DNA of 64,000 nt, taken from positions 48,500-112,499 of the forward strand of contig NZ_JAERRG010000031.1 of assembly GCF_016741935.1 (NCBI RefSeq), given 5' to 3'. Below, one piece after another: positions 23,741 through 31,945 of this stretch. Each line of letters begins with the position of its first letter. Position 1 is the stretch's first letter. Under the pieces are notes generated by a model that was given only the letters and a program-made list of their open reading frames with translations, was not told the DNA's origin and did no database searches. Position numbers and translations under genes: made by a program. The DNA is from Streptomyces endocoffeicus. GTDB lineage: Bacteria > Actinomycetota > Actinomycetes > Streptomycetales > Streptomycetaceae.

Positions 23741-25264
23741 CTACGTCGCTCGGGCCATCAGCTCGATCCGGCCGTCAACCGGAAAGGGAAGGAGGTCGTG
23801 GTCGCGGTCGGGCAGCGCGATCACGAAAGCGGTGGCGGGAAGGGCGGAGCGGACGGCGCCCAGGACGCGGCGGGCGGTGGCCCGGTCGAGTCCGGTGGTC
23901 GGCTCGTCCAGCAGCAGGACCGGTGGGTCGCGCAGCACGGCCCGGGCGAGGGCGAGCCGGCGGCGCTGCCCCTGGGAGAGCCTGCCGCCGTTCGGACCCA
24001 CCGCGAAGTCCGGCGGGATGTCGTCCAGGTCGACCAGGCCCAGCACCTCGGCGAGTCGTTCCGGGCCCGCGTCCGGGGCGGCCAGCCGCAGGTTCTCGGC
24101 GACGGTCGCGTCGGCGAGCCAGTCCTCGGCCTCGACCAGGGTCAGAGCCCGCGGGGTCGCGCGGCCCGCCAGCCGGGCCAACAGCGTGCTCTTTCCACTG
24201 CCGTTGGGGCCGGTCACCAAGGTAGTGGTGCCCGGTTCGGCATCGAGGGTCACCGGTGTCTCCCCGGCCGGCAGGTCAGGGACGGCGTGCAGCGCCGGCA
24301 GGTCAGGGACGGCGTTCAGCGGGGCCAGCCGCTCCGCCGCGGCGCGCGCCCGGCCGTACGCCGACAGCACCCTCGGCAGTCGCTCGACGAGCTCGTATCC
24401 GGCGGCGATCAGCAGGACCTCACCGATCGCGGCGGACACGGACTGCGCCGTCGCCGCGAGGTCCAGGGCGAGGAGCAGGACGAGACACTGGCCGAGCGCG
24501 CCCAGCAGCCGGAGGGCCGACTGGCCTGCGCGCAGGGCCCGTCGGGTGTCCTCGTCGGCACGATGGGCGCGCTCGAGCGCCTCCGCGATCCGGGCCCGGG
24601 CCGGCGCCACCGCGTCGAGGCAGATCAGTTCGGGCAACGCGTCCCGTGCGCCCAGGAGTTCGGTCCGTACGACGGCCTGCTCCCGCGCCGTCCGCCGTAC
24701 CGCGTCCTCCGCCCGCCGGTGCGCCGCCGCGGCGGTCGCGGCGGCGAGCAGGAACACCAGTAGTTCCGCCGCGCCCAGCCATGTGCCGGCGTGCCACAGC
24801 AGCGCGGTCACGACCGCCGCCGTCACCGCCGTACTCGCCAGCGGGGCCAGGACGTCGGCGGGGAGCGCGCCGACGGTCGTGACGTCGTCGGTGAGCCGGC
24901 TCAGCAAGGCTCCGTCCCGCAGCGCGCGCAGCTCCCGCGTCGGCAGGGCCGCGCCACCGCGCACCAGCCGGGCCCGGAGCGCCACCGTGGCGTTGAGCAG
25001 GACACGGTGGCTGACCAGGCGCTCCGCGTAGCGCAGCCCGGTGCGCGAGAGGGCGAGGGCACGTACGGCGGCGGACGGATACACCCACGACCACGTGGTG
25101 TCGGCCCGTACCGTGACCAGGGCGCACGCCGTGAGGAACCAGCCGGACACCCCGAGCAGGGTGGCGGCGGACAGTTCGGCCGCCCCGGCGAGGAGCAGGC
25201 CGTACAGCAGATCGCGCCGTCGGGCCGCCGACCTCAGCAGCCGCAGCGGTCGTGCCGGGGTCAT
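23741..25264 (-). CDS. cydC: CydC, thiol reductant ABC exporter subunit
   Basis: A 507-aa half-ABC transporter. Residues 1-310 carry the membrane domain (about six helices, ASHRVLLNATVALRARL-type loops). Residues about 340-500 form the nucleotide-binding domain: Walker A GPNGSGKST, signature LSQGQ and Walker B VLLLDEP. With CydD it exports cysteine/glutathione-type thiols needed for assembly of cytochrome bd. ATG 25264 overlaps the cydD stop (ATGA). The gene ends 82 bp from the convergent lipoprotein hydrolase gene. In this order (A-B-D-C) it is the last gene of the operon. Confidence 0.94.
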   Translation of the reverse strand: MTPARPLRLLRSAARRRDLLYGLLLAGAAELSAATLLGVSGWFLTACALVTVRADTTWSWVYPSAAVRALALSRTGLRYAERLVSHRVLLNATVALRARLVRGGAALPTRELRALRDGALLSRLTDDVTTVGALPADVLAPLASTAVTAAVVTALLWHAGTWLGAAELLVFLLAAATAAAAHRRAEDAVRRTAREQAVVRTELLGARDALPELICLDAVAPARARIAEALERAHRADEDTRRALRAGQSALRLLGALGQCLVLLLALDLAATAQSVSAAIGEVLLIAAGYELVERLPRVLSAYGRARAAAERLAPLNAVPDLPALHAVPDLPAGETPVTLDAEPGTTTLVTGPNGSGKSTLLARLAGRATPRALTLVEAEDWLADATVAENLRLAAPDAGPERLAEVLGLVDLDDIPPDFAVGPNGGRLSQGQRRRLALARAVLRDPPVLLLDEPTTGLDRATARRVLGAVRSALPATAFVIALPDRDHDLLPFPVDGRIELMARAT

Positions 25265-26973
25265 GCGAGCCTCCCCCGCTCCAGGGTGATCACCCGGTCG
25301 GCGAGGGGCAGGAGGGCCGGGCTGTGGGTGGCCAGCAGGACGGTCCGGTGCCGGGCCAGCCGGCGCAGTGCCCCCACCATGGCCGTCTCGGCGTCCGGGT
25401 CGAGGTGTGCGGTCGGTTCGTCCAGGCAGAGCAGCGGGGCGTCCCGCAGCAGAGCGCGGACGAAGACCAGTTGCTGCGACTGGCCGGAGGACAGGCCGAA
25501 TCCGCGTTCGCCCACGGGTGTGTCGAGTCCGTCGGGCAGCGCGGCCAGGAGCCCGGCGAAGCCCGGTTCGTCGAAGACGGCGAGGAGTTCGGGGTCCGTG
25601 GCGTCGGGCCGGGCGAGCCGGAGGTTCTCGCGCACACTCCCCGGGAGCAGGAAGCCCGGCTGGCCGGCCCAGGCCACGTTCGCGGGAGTCGCCCCCTCGG
25701 GCCCGTGCAGGGCGCTGCCCCGGTCGGGCACCAGCAGTCCGGCCGCCACGGACAGGAGCGTGGACTTGCCGGCGCCGCTCGTGCCGGTCACGGCGACGAA
25801 CTCCCCCGCGTGGACGTCCAGTTCGACCCTGTCCAGGGCGGGTCGCGTCCGTCCGGGGTGGACGACGGACACCTCGCGGAGGTGGACGGACAGGGGCGCG
25901 GCGCCGCGGGCGGCCGGGCGGCGGTGCTCGGGGGCCGTACCCCGCATGGCCCCGGCGATCAGGTCGGCCGCGGCCGCCGCCTGGGCGCGGGCGTGGTAGC
26001 CGCGGGCCAGTTCCCGCGCCGGGGCGAAGTAGGCGGGCGTGAGCGTCAGCACGAACAGGGCGGTCGCGAGGCTCATGTGGTCCGGTACGCCGGGCAGGCG
26101 CAGGTAGTCCAGGAGCACCAGGCCGCAGTAGGTGGCGACGACGGCGAGCGTGCCCGTGATGAGCAGTTCCACCCAGGCGGTGGACAGGAAGGCCACCCGC
26201 AGGACGAGGGTGGTGCGGCGGGCGAGTTCCTCGTCGTCCCGGCGCAGGGCCCATGCCGCCGTCTCCTGCGCACCGAGCCCGACCAGGGTCGGCAGTCCGC
26301 GCAGTTGGTCCAGGAGCCGGCCGTGCAGGGCGCGGACGGCACCGAGCTGGGCCTGCACGGCCGCCTTCGTCCCCATCCCGATGACCTTGAGGTTGGCCGG
26401 CAGCAGCGGGGTGGCCAGCACCAGCAGGAGGGCCACGAACCAGCTGCGCAGAGCGATGGCGGCGAGGACGACACCGCTGCCGAGCAGCATCGCGCGTCGG
26501 GCGGGGACGTAGTCGGTGAGCCAGTCGTCGAGGCGGGTGACCTCGGCGTCCAGGGCCTCGGCGTAGGCGACGTCCGCGAGTCCCCGGCGCGGTGCCCGCC
26601 CCGGCAGTGCCGCGCGCAGGACGCGGGCGCGCAGCACGGACCGTACCCGGGCGGCGCCCGTCGCCGCCGCCCGGTCGGCCGCCGCCAGCAGCGCGGCGCG
26701 CAGCACCAGGCCGACGCCCATGACCCCGGCGGCCGGTGCGACGGCGGCCGCCGCGGTGTGCACCTGCTGTGCGGCGAGACCTCGTTGGGCGGCCCAGCCG
26801 AGGCCGGCCGCCCAGAGGACGGTGCCGAGCTGTGCGAGGCCGCGCAGGGTGCCCGCCCGGCGCAGCTCCGGTTCGCCGATCCGCGCCCAGGCCCGCAGTC
26901 GGCGCGTCGAGGCCCGCTCGTCCGCGCCGTCGCCGTCGGCGAGCTCCGCCACCAGGGCCGCGGTGTCGGTCAC
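25261..26973 (-). CDS. cydD: CydD, thiol reductant ABC exporter subunit
   Basis: A 570-aa half-ABC transporter starting at GTG 26973, which overlaps the cydB stop (GTGA). The membrane domain covers residues about 40-330 and the ATPase follows with Walker A GTSGAGKST, signature LSSGQSQQ and Walker B LLCLDEP. Partner of CydC in the inner membrane. Conserved landmarks are DWLTDYVPARRAM and RDDEELARRTTLVLRVAFLSTAWVELL. Tight overlaps on both sides show strict co-expression with the oxidase. Confidence 0.94.
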   Translation of the reverse strand: MTDTAALVAELADGDGADERASTRRLRAWARIGEPELRRAGTLRGLAQLGTVLWAAGLGWAAQRGLAAQQVHTAAAAVAPAAGVMGVGLVLRAALLAAADRAAATGAARVRSVLRARVLRAALPGRAPRRGLADVAYAEALDAEVTRLDDWLTDYVPARRAMLLGSGVVLAAIALRSWFVALLLVLATPLLPANLKVIGMGTKAAVQAQLGAVRALHGRLLDQLRGLPTLVGLGAQETAAWALRRDDEELARRTTLVLRVAFLSTAWVELLITGTLAVVATYCGLVLLDYLRLPGVPDHMSLATALFVLTLTPAYFAPARELARGYHARAQAAAAADLIAGAMRGTAPEHRRPAARGAAPLSVHLREVSVVHPGRTRPALDRVELDVHAGEFVAVTGTSGAGKSTLLSVAAGLLVPDRGSALHGPEGATPANVAWAGQPGFLLPGSVRENLRLARPDATDPELLAVFDEPGFAGLLAALPDGLDTPVGERGFGLSSGQSQQLVFVRALLRDAPLLCLDEPTAHLDPDAETAMVGALRRLARHRTVLLATHSPALLPLADRVITLERGRLA

Positions 26974-28232
26974 GGGCGCTCCCCGCCGGGCAGATCGTAC
27001 TCGCCGAGCCGCTGGGCCCGGCGGTCCCCGAGGATCCAGGCGATGAGCGCGGTGCCGGACAGCAGGGCGACGCCGAGGGGGTCCACCCAGGCCGACTCGC
27101 CGCCGAAGATGTCCTGGGAGACGGCCGCCAGCAGGATGCCGAGCAGGGTCAGCAGCGTCCGGCGCACGATGACGACGACGCGGGGTTCCGTTGGTGGCAC
27201 GAACGGGCCGGCCGATCCGTCGTCCGGTGCCGTCGTGGTCGGCGACCGCCGCCCGGCCTCCCGGAACTTCCCCCGGAAGACCCACCAGGCATAGATGTTG
27301 TAGGCCAGCACGAACGGCATGCACAGTCCGACCCCGACCACCAGGAACACCTGCGAACCCGGCGGGCTGGACGCCTCGTGCAGGGTCAGGGACGGCGGTA
27401 CGACAACCGGTGCCGTCGCCGCCACCAGCGCCAGCAGCCCCGCGGCCTCCGCGCCCAGCACCGCCGCGAACGGCCGCCAGTCCGGCCGCCGCCCGAAGCC
27501 GTACCAGGCCACCGCGGAGCAGACCACGGCGGCGGCCACGGCGAGGCCGAAGAGCGTGGCACGCAGGGGCTGTTCGAAGTGGAAGTACTGCGGGTCGGCG
27601 GCCTCCAGACCGAAGCCGAGGACCAGCGCGGCCACGACGGTCGCGCCGAGCAGCGGACGGCCGAGCCGGCCCGCCCACTCATGGGCCGTTCCCTCCGTCT
27701 TGTCCTGCAGCCAGGCGGCACCGGCCAGCAGATACAGGCACACGAGGCCGAGCGCGCACAGCACGCTGTAGGGGGTGAGCCAGGCGAGGGCGTCGCCCGT
27801 GAAGTGGCCGCCCCGCTGCGGGAGTCCGGACAGGACCGCGCCGATCACCAGGCCCTGGCAGAGCGTCACGGCGAGCGAGGCCAGCCCGAAGAGCAGCCCC
27901 CAGCCGCGGCGGTAGGTGCCGGACGCGCTCTGGAACTCCAGGCCCATGCCACGCAGGATGACCGCGAAGAGCATGGCGATCAGCGGTGGGTACACCCCGG
28001 GCAGGACGGTCGCGTACGCCCCGGGGAGTCCGGCCCACAGGGCCACGCCGCCCAGGATGATCCAGCTCTCGTTGGCGTCCCAGGCGGTGGCGATGAGTTC
28101 GGTGTACTCGCGGCGCCGCCGCTCACCGCGGTCGAGGAGGCTCAGTATGCCGACGCCGAGGTCGTAGCCGTCCAGGACGACATAGGCCCCGAGCGAGAGC
28201 AGGACCAGCGCGTAGGTCAGGTACTCAGACAC
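26970..28232 (-). CDS. cydB: Cytochrome bd oxidase subunit II
   Basis: A 420-aa integral membrane protein, longer than many CydB proteins (330-380 aa) through its C-terminal tail. It opens with YALVLLSLGAYVVLDGYDLGVGIL, then ATAWDANESWIILGGVALWAGLPGAYATVLPGVYPPLIAMLFAVILRGMGLEF, the canonical CydB fold with the conserved DGxDLG and W-N/DxxE. It forms the quinol oxidase with CydA, reducing O2 to water under low oxygen or nitrosative stress. It overlaps the end of cydA by 8 bp. Confidence 0.95.
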   Translation of the reverse strand: MSEYLTYALVLLSLGAYVVLDGYDLGVGILSLLDRGERRRREYTELIATAWDANESWIILGGVALWAGLPGAYATVLPGVYPPLIAMLFAVILRGMGLEFQSASGTYRRGWGLLFGLASLAVTLCQGLVIGAVLSGLPQRGGHFTGDALAWLTPYSVLCALGLVCLYLLAGAAWLQDKTEGTAHEWAGRLGRPLLGATVVAALVLGFGLEAADPQYFHFEQPLRATLFGLAVAAAVVCSAVAWYGFGRRPDWRPFAAVLGAEAAGLLALVAATAPVVVPPSLTLHEASSPPGSQVFLVVGVGLCMPFVLAYNIYAWWVFRGKFREAGRRSPTTTAPDDGSAGPFVPPTEPRVVVIVRRTLLTLLGILLAAVSQDIFGGESAWVDPLGVALLSGTALIAWILGDRRAQRLGEYDLPGGERP

Positions 28233-29586
28233 CGGAGACCTCCGGCCGGCCGGGTCGAAGGTCCACGACCGGTTCCGGACCGGCCTTGACGGTACGGACG
28301 ATGTAGCGGATCCAGAGGGTGAGCAGGGTCGCGTACAGCAGCACGAACCCGGTCAGGCTGAGAGCCGCCTCGGTGAGGTTGAGGTGGGAGACGGCGTCGG
28401 CGGTGCGCAGCTTGCCGTAGACCACCCAGGGCTGGCGTCCGGCCTCGGCGGTGATCCAGCCGCCGGTGATGGCGATGACCCCGGCGGGGGTCATCCACAC
28501 CAGCCAGCGCAGGAACCGCGGGGAGGTGAACAGGCGGCCGCGCAGGCGCAGGACGAGCCCGGCGAAGGCGGCGGCGAACATGGCCAGGGCGGTGAAGTAC
28601 ATGGCCCGGAAGCCGTAGAAGGCGCTCCACATGTTGGGGCGTTCGTCCGGCGGGGTCCGCAGCAGGCCCGGGACCTTGGCCTCGCCGGTCAGATCGTGTC
28701 CGATGGCGGCACCGAGGTAGGGGATCCCGACGCGGAGGTCATTCTTCCCCTGGTCCGTGTCGGGGATGACGACGAGGTTGTAGTCGTTGTTGTCCGTCGT
28801 CCAATTGCCCTCGAATGCCTGGAGCTTGGCGGGCTGGCGCCCGCCCATGAAGATGGCGGTGGCGTCTCCGACGTACAGCTGGACGGGCATCAGGATCGCG
28901 AGCACGCCCAGTGCCATGGACAGGGTGCGCCGGGCGAACGGCAGGGCGGACGCGCGGCGTTTGACCAGATACCAGGCGCTGATGCCGCCGACGAACCAGG
29001 ACGCGCTGATCAGTACGGCGAGCAGCATATGCGGGAAGCGGTAGCCGAAGGCCGGGTTGAGGAGCACCTGCCACCAGTCGGTGACGTGGAACTGGCCGTC
29101 GGCCTCGGTGTAACCGGCCGGGTCCTGCATCCAGCTGTTGGCGGACAGGATCCAGGTGGTGGAGAGCAGGGTGCCCGCGGCCACCATCCAGGAGGCCAGG
29201 GCCATGGTGCGGGGCTTCACCCGGCCGTCGCCGTACAGCATGATCCCGATGAAACCGGCCTCCAGGAAGAAGGCGGTGATCACCTCCATGCCGATGGTGA
29301 CGCCGATGACCGGGCCGACGGCGTGTGCGTAGATGCCCCAGTTGAGGCCGAACTCGAAGGTCATCACGGTGCCGGCGACCACGCCGAGGCCGAAGCCGAC
29401 GGCGAAGATCTTCTTCCAGAAGCGGAAGATCTGCAGGTAGAGCGGGTTGCCGGTGCGGACGTACACGGTGTAGGCGACCGCGAGCAGCAGGGAAAGGCCG
29501 ACGGTGAGCGCTGGGAAGGTCATGTGGAAGATCGCCGTGATCGCGAACTGCCAGCGCGACAGCTCCACGACGGAGGACGAGGCCAT
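28225..29586 (-). CDS. cydA: Cytochrome bd oxidase subunit I
   Basis: A 453-aa haem subunit. Predicted haem ligands are H21 (AIFHMTFPALT), H186 (YRFPHMLLA) and M329 (GFRAMYF). The paired acidic residues E101 and E109 (MEVITAFFLEAG) of the proton path and WILSANSWMQDPAG are present. The Q-loop region (about 250-318) is short, as in the cyanide-insensitive (CIO-type) branch. CAGGAGG precedes ATG 29586. It follows a 47-codon ORF by 19 bp. No Rex-type TGTGAACGC-N-TTCACA operator is visible upstream, which is unusual for a Streptomyces-like cyd operon. Confidence 0.95.
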   Translation of the reverse strand: MASSSVVELSRWQFAITAIFHMTFPALTVGLSLLLAVAYTVYVRTGNPLYLQIFRFWKKIFAVGFGLGVVAGTVMTFEFGLNWGIYAHAVGPVIGVTIGMEVITAFFLEAGFIGIMLYGDGRVKPRTMALASWMVAAGTLLSTTWILSANSWMQDPAGYTEADGQFHVTDWWQVLLNPAFGYRFPHMLLAVLISASWFVGGISAWYLVKRRASALPFARRTLSMALGVLAILMPVQLYVGDATAIFMGGRQPAKLQAFEGNWTTDNNDYNLVVIPDTDQGKNDLRVGIPYLGAAIGHDLTGEAKVPGLLRTPPDERPNMWSAFYGFRAMYFTALAMFAAAFAGLVLRLRGRLFTSPRFLRWLVWMTPAGVIAITGGWITAEAGRQPWVVYGKLRTADAVSHLNLTEAALSLTGFVLLYATLLTLWIRYIVRTVKAGPEPVVDLRPGRPEVSGV

Positions 29587-29605
29587 GGAGGACTCCAGGA
29601 GGTGA

Positions 29606-29749
29606 TCAGAGGTCGCTGCTCTGGCGCGGTTCGGCGACGTAACCGCCGGGGAACCGCACCATCGCGTTGCTTCGGCCCTTGCCGTCGTACGGGCCCCACA
29701 GCACCTGTGCGCCCGCCGCCTCGCACCTGCCCATCGCCTTGCGCTTCAT
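29606..29749 (-). CDS. 47-aa ORF leading the cyd operon, VOC C-terminus-like
   Basis: A 47-codon frame (MKRKAMGRCEAAGAQVLWGP, then YDGKGRSNAMVRFPGGYVAE) with a good GAAAGGGA Shine-Dalgarno before ATG 29749. The sequence from AAGAQVLWGPYDGKG to RFPGGYVAE resembles the last beta-strands of glyoxalase/VOC-fold proteins. It is too short to fold as a full VOC domain. It ends 19 bp before cydA, so it could be a leader peptide, a remnant of a VOC gene that supplied the operon start, or an accessory micro-protein like CydX/CydS. It has no transmembrane helix, which argues against a CydX-like subunit. Confidence 0.5.
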   Translation of the reverse strand: MKRKAMGRCEAAGAQVLWGPYDGKGRSNAMVRFPGGYVAEPRQSSDL

Positions 29750-29831
29750 GTCGTCCCTTTCTGCCGAAACCCGGTGATCCGCACGGTAGGCGGGGAGGGC
29801 GGTGAGAATCGTTCCGAGAGCGCCCGGGATG

Positions 29832-29880
29832 CGGTCCGACAGGGAACAGACGGCCGCACGGTCCGACTGGGAACAGACGG
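29832..29880. promoter_or_regulatory. 22-bp direct repeat, probable AraC operator upstream of the cyd operon
   Basis: Copies at 29832-29853 and 29859-29880 (CGGTCCGACAGGGAACAGACG vs the same with one A/T change) are spaced 27 bp start to start. Direct, not inverted, repeats of about this size are how AraC-type dimers bind. They lie between the end of the second AraC gene and the 47-codon ORF that leads cydA. Confidence 0.65.
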
Positions 29881-29885
29881 CGGTG

Positions 29886-30854
29886 TCAGTCCGCCTGGAC
29901 CGCGCCCGCCGCCCTGCGCCACTGCGCCGGCGACATCCCGTAACTCTCGCGGAAGGTTCGGCTGAAGTGGGAGGGGCTGGTGAAGCCCCAGCGGTGGGCC
30001 ACCGCGGCGATCGACCGGTGGGCGGCGCCGGGCCGGGCGAGCTCCTCGCGGGCCGCCTCCAGCCGGCGCGTGCGCACCCAGGCACCCACGGTGGTGCCCT
30101 GTCGCTGGAAGAGCCGGTGCAGATAGCGCAGCGAGATGGCGTGCTGGTCGGCGATGTCCTGCGGGGTGAGTCCGGATTCGCCGAGCCGGGTCCGGACGGA
30201 CGCGGTGATCCGTTCCCACAGGGCCGATTCGGGCTGTCCGCCGGCCCGTTCCAGGGCCACGGTGGCCAGGATCTCCACGACGGTACGGGCGAGTTGTTCG
30301 CGCCGGGCCGGGGTGGCCCGGGTGACCTCGTCGACGAGCCCGTCGAGCAGCGGCAGCAGCAGGTCCGCCGCTCCCCCGGCGGCGTCGTCCACCACGGTGG
30401 CCGTGAGGGCGCGCAGCTGCCGTTCCTCCAGGCGCAGCGGGGCTCGGGGCACCATGAGGATCCGCGCCCGCTGCCGCTCGGCGAGCACGATCCGGAACGG
30501 GCGCCGGGCGTCGTGGAAGGCCAGGTCCCCGGGGTGGAGTTCGGCGGTGCGGCCGTCCTGGAGCAGCAGTGCGGTGCCCTCCAGCTGCCGACGGACCAGG
30601 ATGTGGCTCCGTGGGTCGGCGGCCACCGAGCGGGCGCCGCGCAGAATCGTTCCGGGACCGAACTCCTCGGTGGCGATCTGGAGGGCACCGAGCCGTTCGG
30701 CGGCCAGCTCGCCGATCCACGGGCGGTCGTGCTCCACGGTGACGTCGACGTCCACGTAGGTCCGCGAGAGGGCGCGCTGCCAGGCGGCGAGGCGGTCGCC
30801 GGGCACCAGCTCCCGGGTGGAGCAGGACACCCCTGGCGCGTGGCCGGTCAGCAT
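29886..30854 (-). CDS. AraC-family regulator, AraC-binding-like (PF14525) domain
   Basis: A 322-aa regulator. The N-terminal sensor domain covers residues about 10-190 (LAAWQRALSRTYVDVDV, LEGTALLLQDGRTAELHPGDLAFHDARRPF). The DNA-binding domain covers about 215-315: ISLRYLHRLFQRQGTTVGAWVRTRRL and WGFTSPSHFSRTFRESYGMSPAQWR. ATG 30854 overlaps the stop of the preceding AraC gene by 7 bp, so the pair is translationally coupled. It ends just before the 22-bp direct repeats and the cyd operon, so it is a likely regulator of the oxidase. Confidence 0.92.
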   Translation of the reverse strand: MLTGHAPGVSCSTRELVPGDRLAAWQRALSRTYVDVDVTVEHDRPWIGELAAERLGALQIATEEFGPGTILRGARSVAADPRSHILVRRQLEGTALLLQDGRTAELHPGDLAFHDARRPFRIVLAERQRARILMVPRAPLRLEERQLRALTATVVDDAAGGAADLLLPLLDGLVDEVTRATPARREQLARTVVEILATVALERAGGQPESALWERITASVRTRLGESGLTPQDIADQHAISLRYLHRLFQRQGTTVGAWVRTRRLEAAREELARPGAAHRSIAAVAHRWGFTSPSHFSRTFRESYGMSPAQWRRAAGAVQAD

Positions 30855-31876
30855 GGCGCCCCTCCCGCCCGCACGCGCCCCAGCCAGTCCGACGGTGACA
30901 GCCCGAAGGAGTTGCGGAATGCCTTGCCGAACCCGGCGGGGCCGGCGAACCCCCAGCGCCGGGCGACCTGGCCCAGGCTGACGGAACCCGGAGGCCGCGC
31001 GGCGAGTTCCTTGCGGCACTCCCGCAGGCGCTGCTCACGGATCCACTGGCACACGGTGCTGCCCTCGGCCTCGAACAGCCGGTGCAGATAGCGGACCGAG
31101 ATTCCATGCACCCCGGCGATGGCGGAGGGGGTCAGTCCGGGGTCCGACAGGTGCCAGCGGATGTACGTCCTGATGCGCAGCAGCAGGACACCGTCGGCGC
31201 CCGGCAGTTCGGCGGGATCCGCCCCCAGCTGGTCCGCCGCCGTCGCCGCCACCAGGTCGATGACGCTCTCGGCCAGTCGCTCGGCCGTCGGTGTCGGGTA
31301 CGACCCGGAGGTGTCCGCCAGCCGCTCCAGCAGCGGCGCGAGCAGGGCGGGGAGCCCGCCGCTCGGGCGCACCGACCGCGCGGTGAGCTGCCGCAGGTCG
31401 GCCTCCGGGAGCTCCAGCAGCGGACGCGGGACCGCGAAGATCTTCAGCCTGAAGCGCTCCGGGAAGGTGGTGTGGAAGGGGCGGATGGTCTCGAAGAACC
31501 CGATGTCACCGGTCCGCAACTCGGTGGTGCGGCCGTCCTGTTCGACCCGGGCCCGGCCGGTGCTCTGGACCGCCACGAACACCTCGCGCCCGTCGCCGCG
31601 GGCGATGAAGCGCGGCGCCCGGTGGACCTGGCCGGGGTCGGCTTCCACCGTGGTGATCCGCAGGTCCCCGAGACGGTCGGCGCGCAGGGTCGCGTCGTAG
31701 GTGCGGGCTTCGGTGGCGATGTCCATCCCCACCAGGGTGTCGAGCACGGCGTCGTGCCAGTAGTCCAGGCTCTCGCCCGGCGGAACCGAGCGGGTGGTCA
31801 GCACAAGGGTTCGCTCACTCGCCGCTGCGGTCGAACGCCGGCGTCTCTCCTCGTAGGAGTCGGTCACGGTTGGCAT
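30848..31876 (-). CDS. AraC-family regulator, AraC-binding-like (PF14525) domain
   Basis: A 342-aa paralogue of the next gene with the same two-domain plan: sensor domain ESLDYWHDAVLDTLVGMDI and TTELRTGDIGFFETIRPFHTTFPERF, HTH ISVRYLHRLFEAEGSTVCQWIREQRL and WGFAGPAGFGKAFRNSFGLSPSDWL. The second recognition helix contains GPAGFGK where S-H-F is usual. The ATG at 31876 is preferred over an ATG 12 codons upstream because it begins family-like sequence and has a GGCGG stretch close by. It is 70 bp downstream of the Cys-hydrolase gene on the same strand. Confidence 0.92.
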   Translation of the reverse strand: MPTVTDSYEERRRRSTAAASERTLVLTTRSVPPGESLDYWHDAVLDTLVGMDIATEARTYDATLRADRLGDLRITTVEADPGQVHRAPRFIARGDGREVFVAVQSTGRARVEQDGRTTELRTGDIGFFETIRPFHTTFPERFRLKIFAVPRPLLELPEADLRQLTARSVRPSGGLPALLAPLLERLADTSGSYPTPTAERLAESVIDLVAATAADQLGADPAELPGADGVLLLRIRTYIRWHLSDPGLTPSAIAGVHGISVRYLHRLFEAEGSTVCQWIREQRLRECRKELAARPPGSVSLGQVARRWGFAGPAGFGKAFRNSFGLSPSDWLGRVRAGGAPC

Positions 31877-31945
31877 GCCGCCAGCCTGTCGTGGCGGCGC
31901 CGGTCGGCGCATCAGTCGGCCGACTGGTCCTCGTTCCGGTACTCA

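Noticed and set aside
29606..30688. Reading the 47-codon cyd lead ORF as part of a 360-codon frame
   Set aside because: The upstream part of that frame is antisense-like Arg/Pro/Ser-rich sequence within the AraC gene in another frame; the good ribosome site is at ATG 29749.
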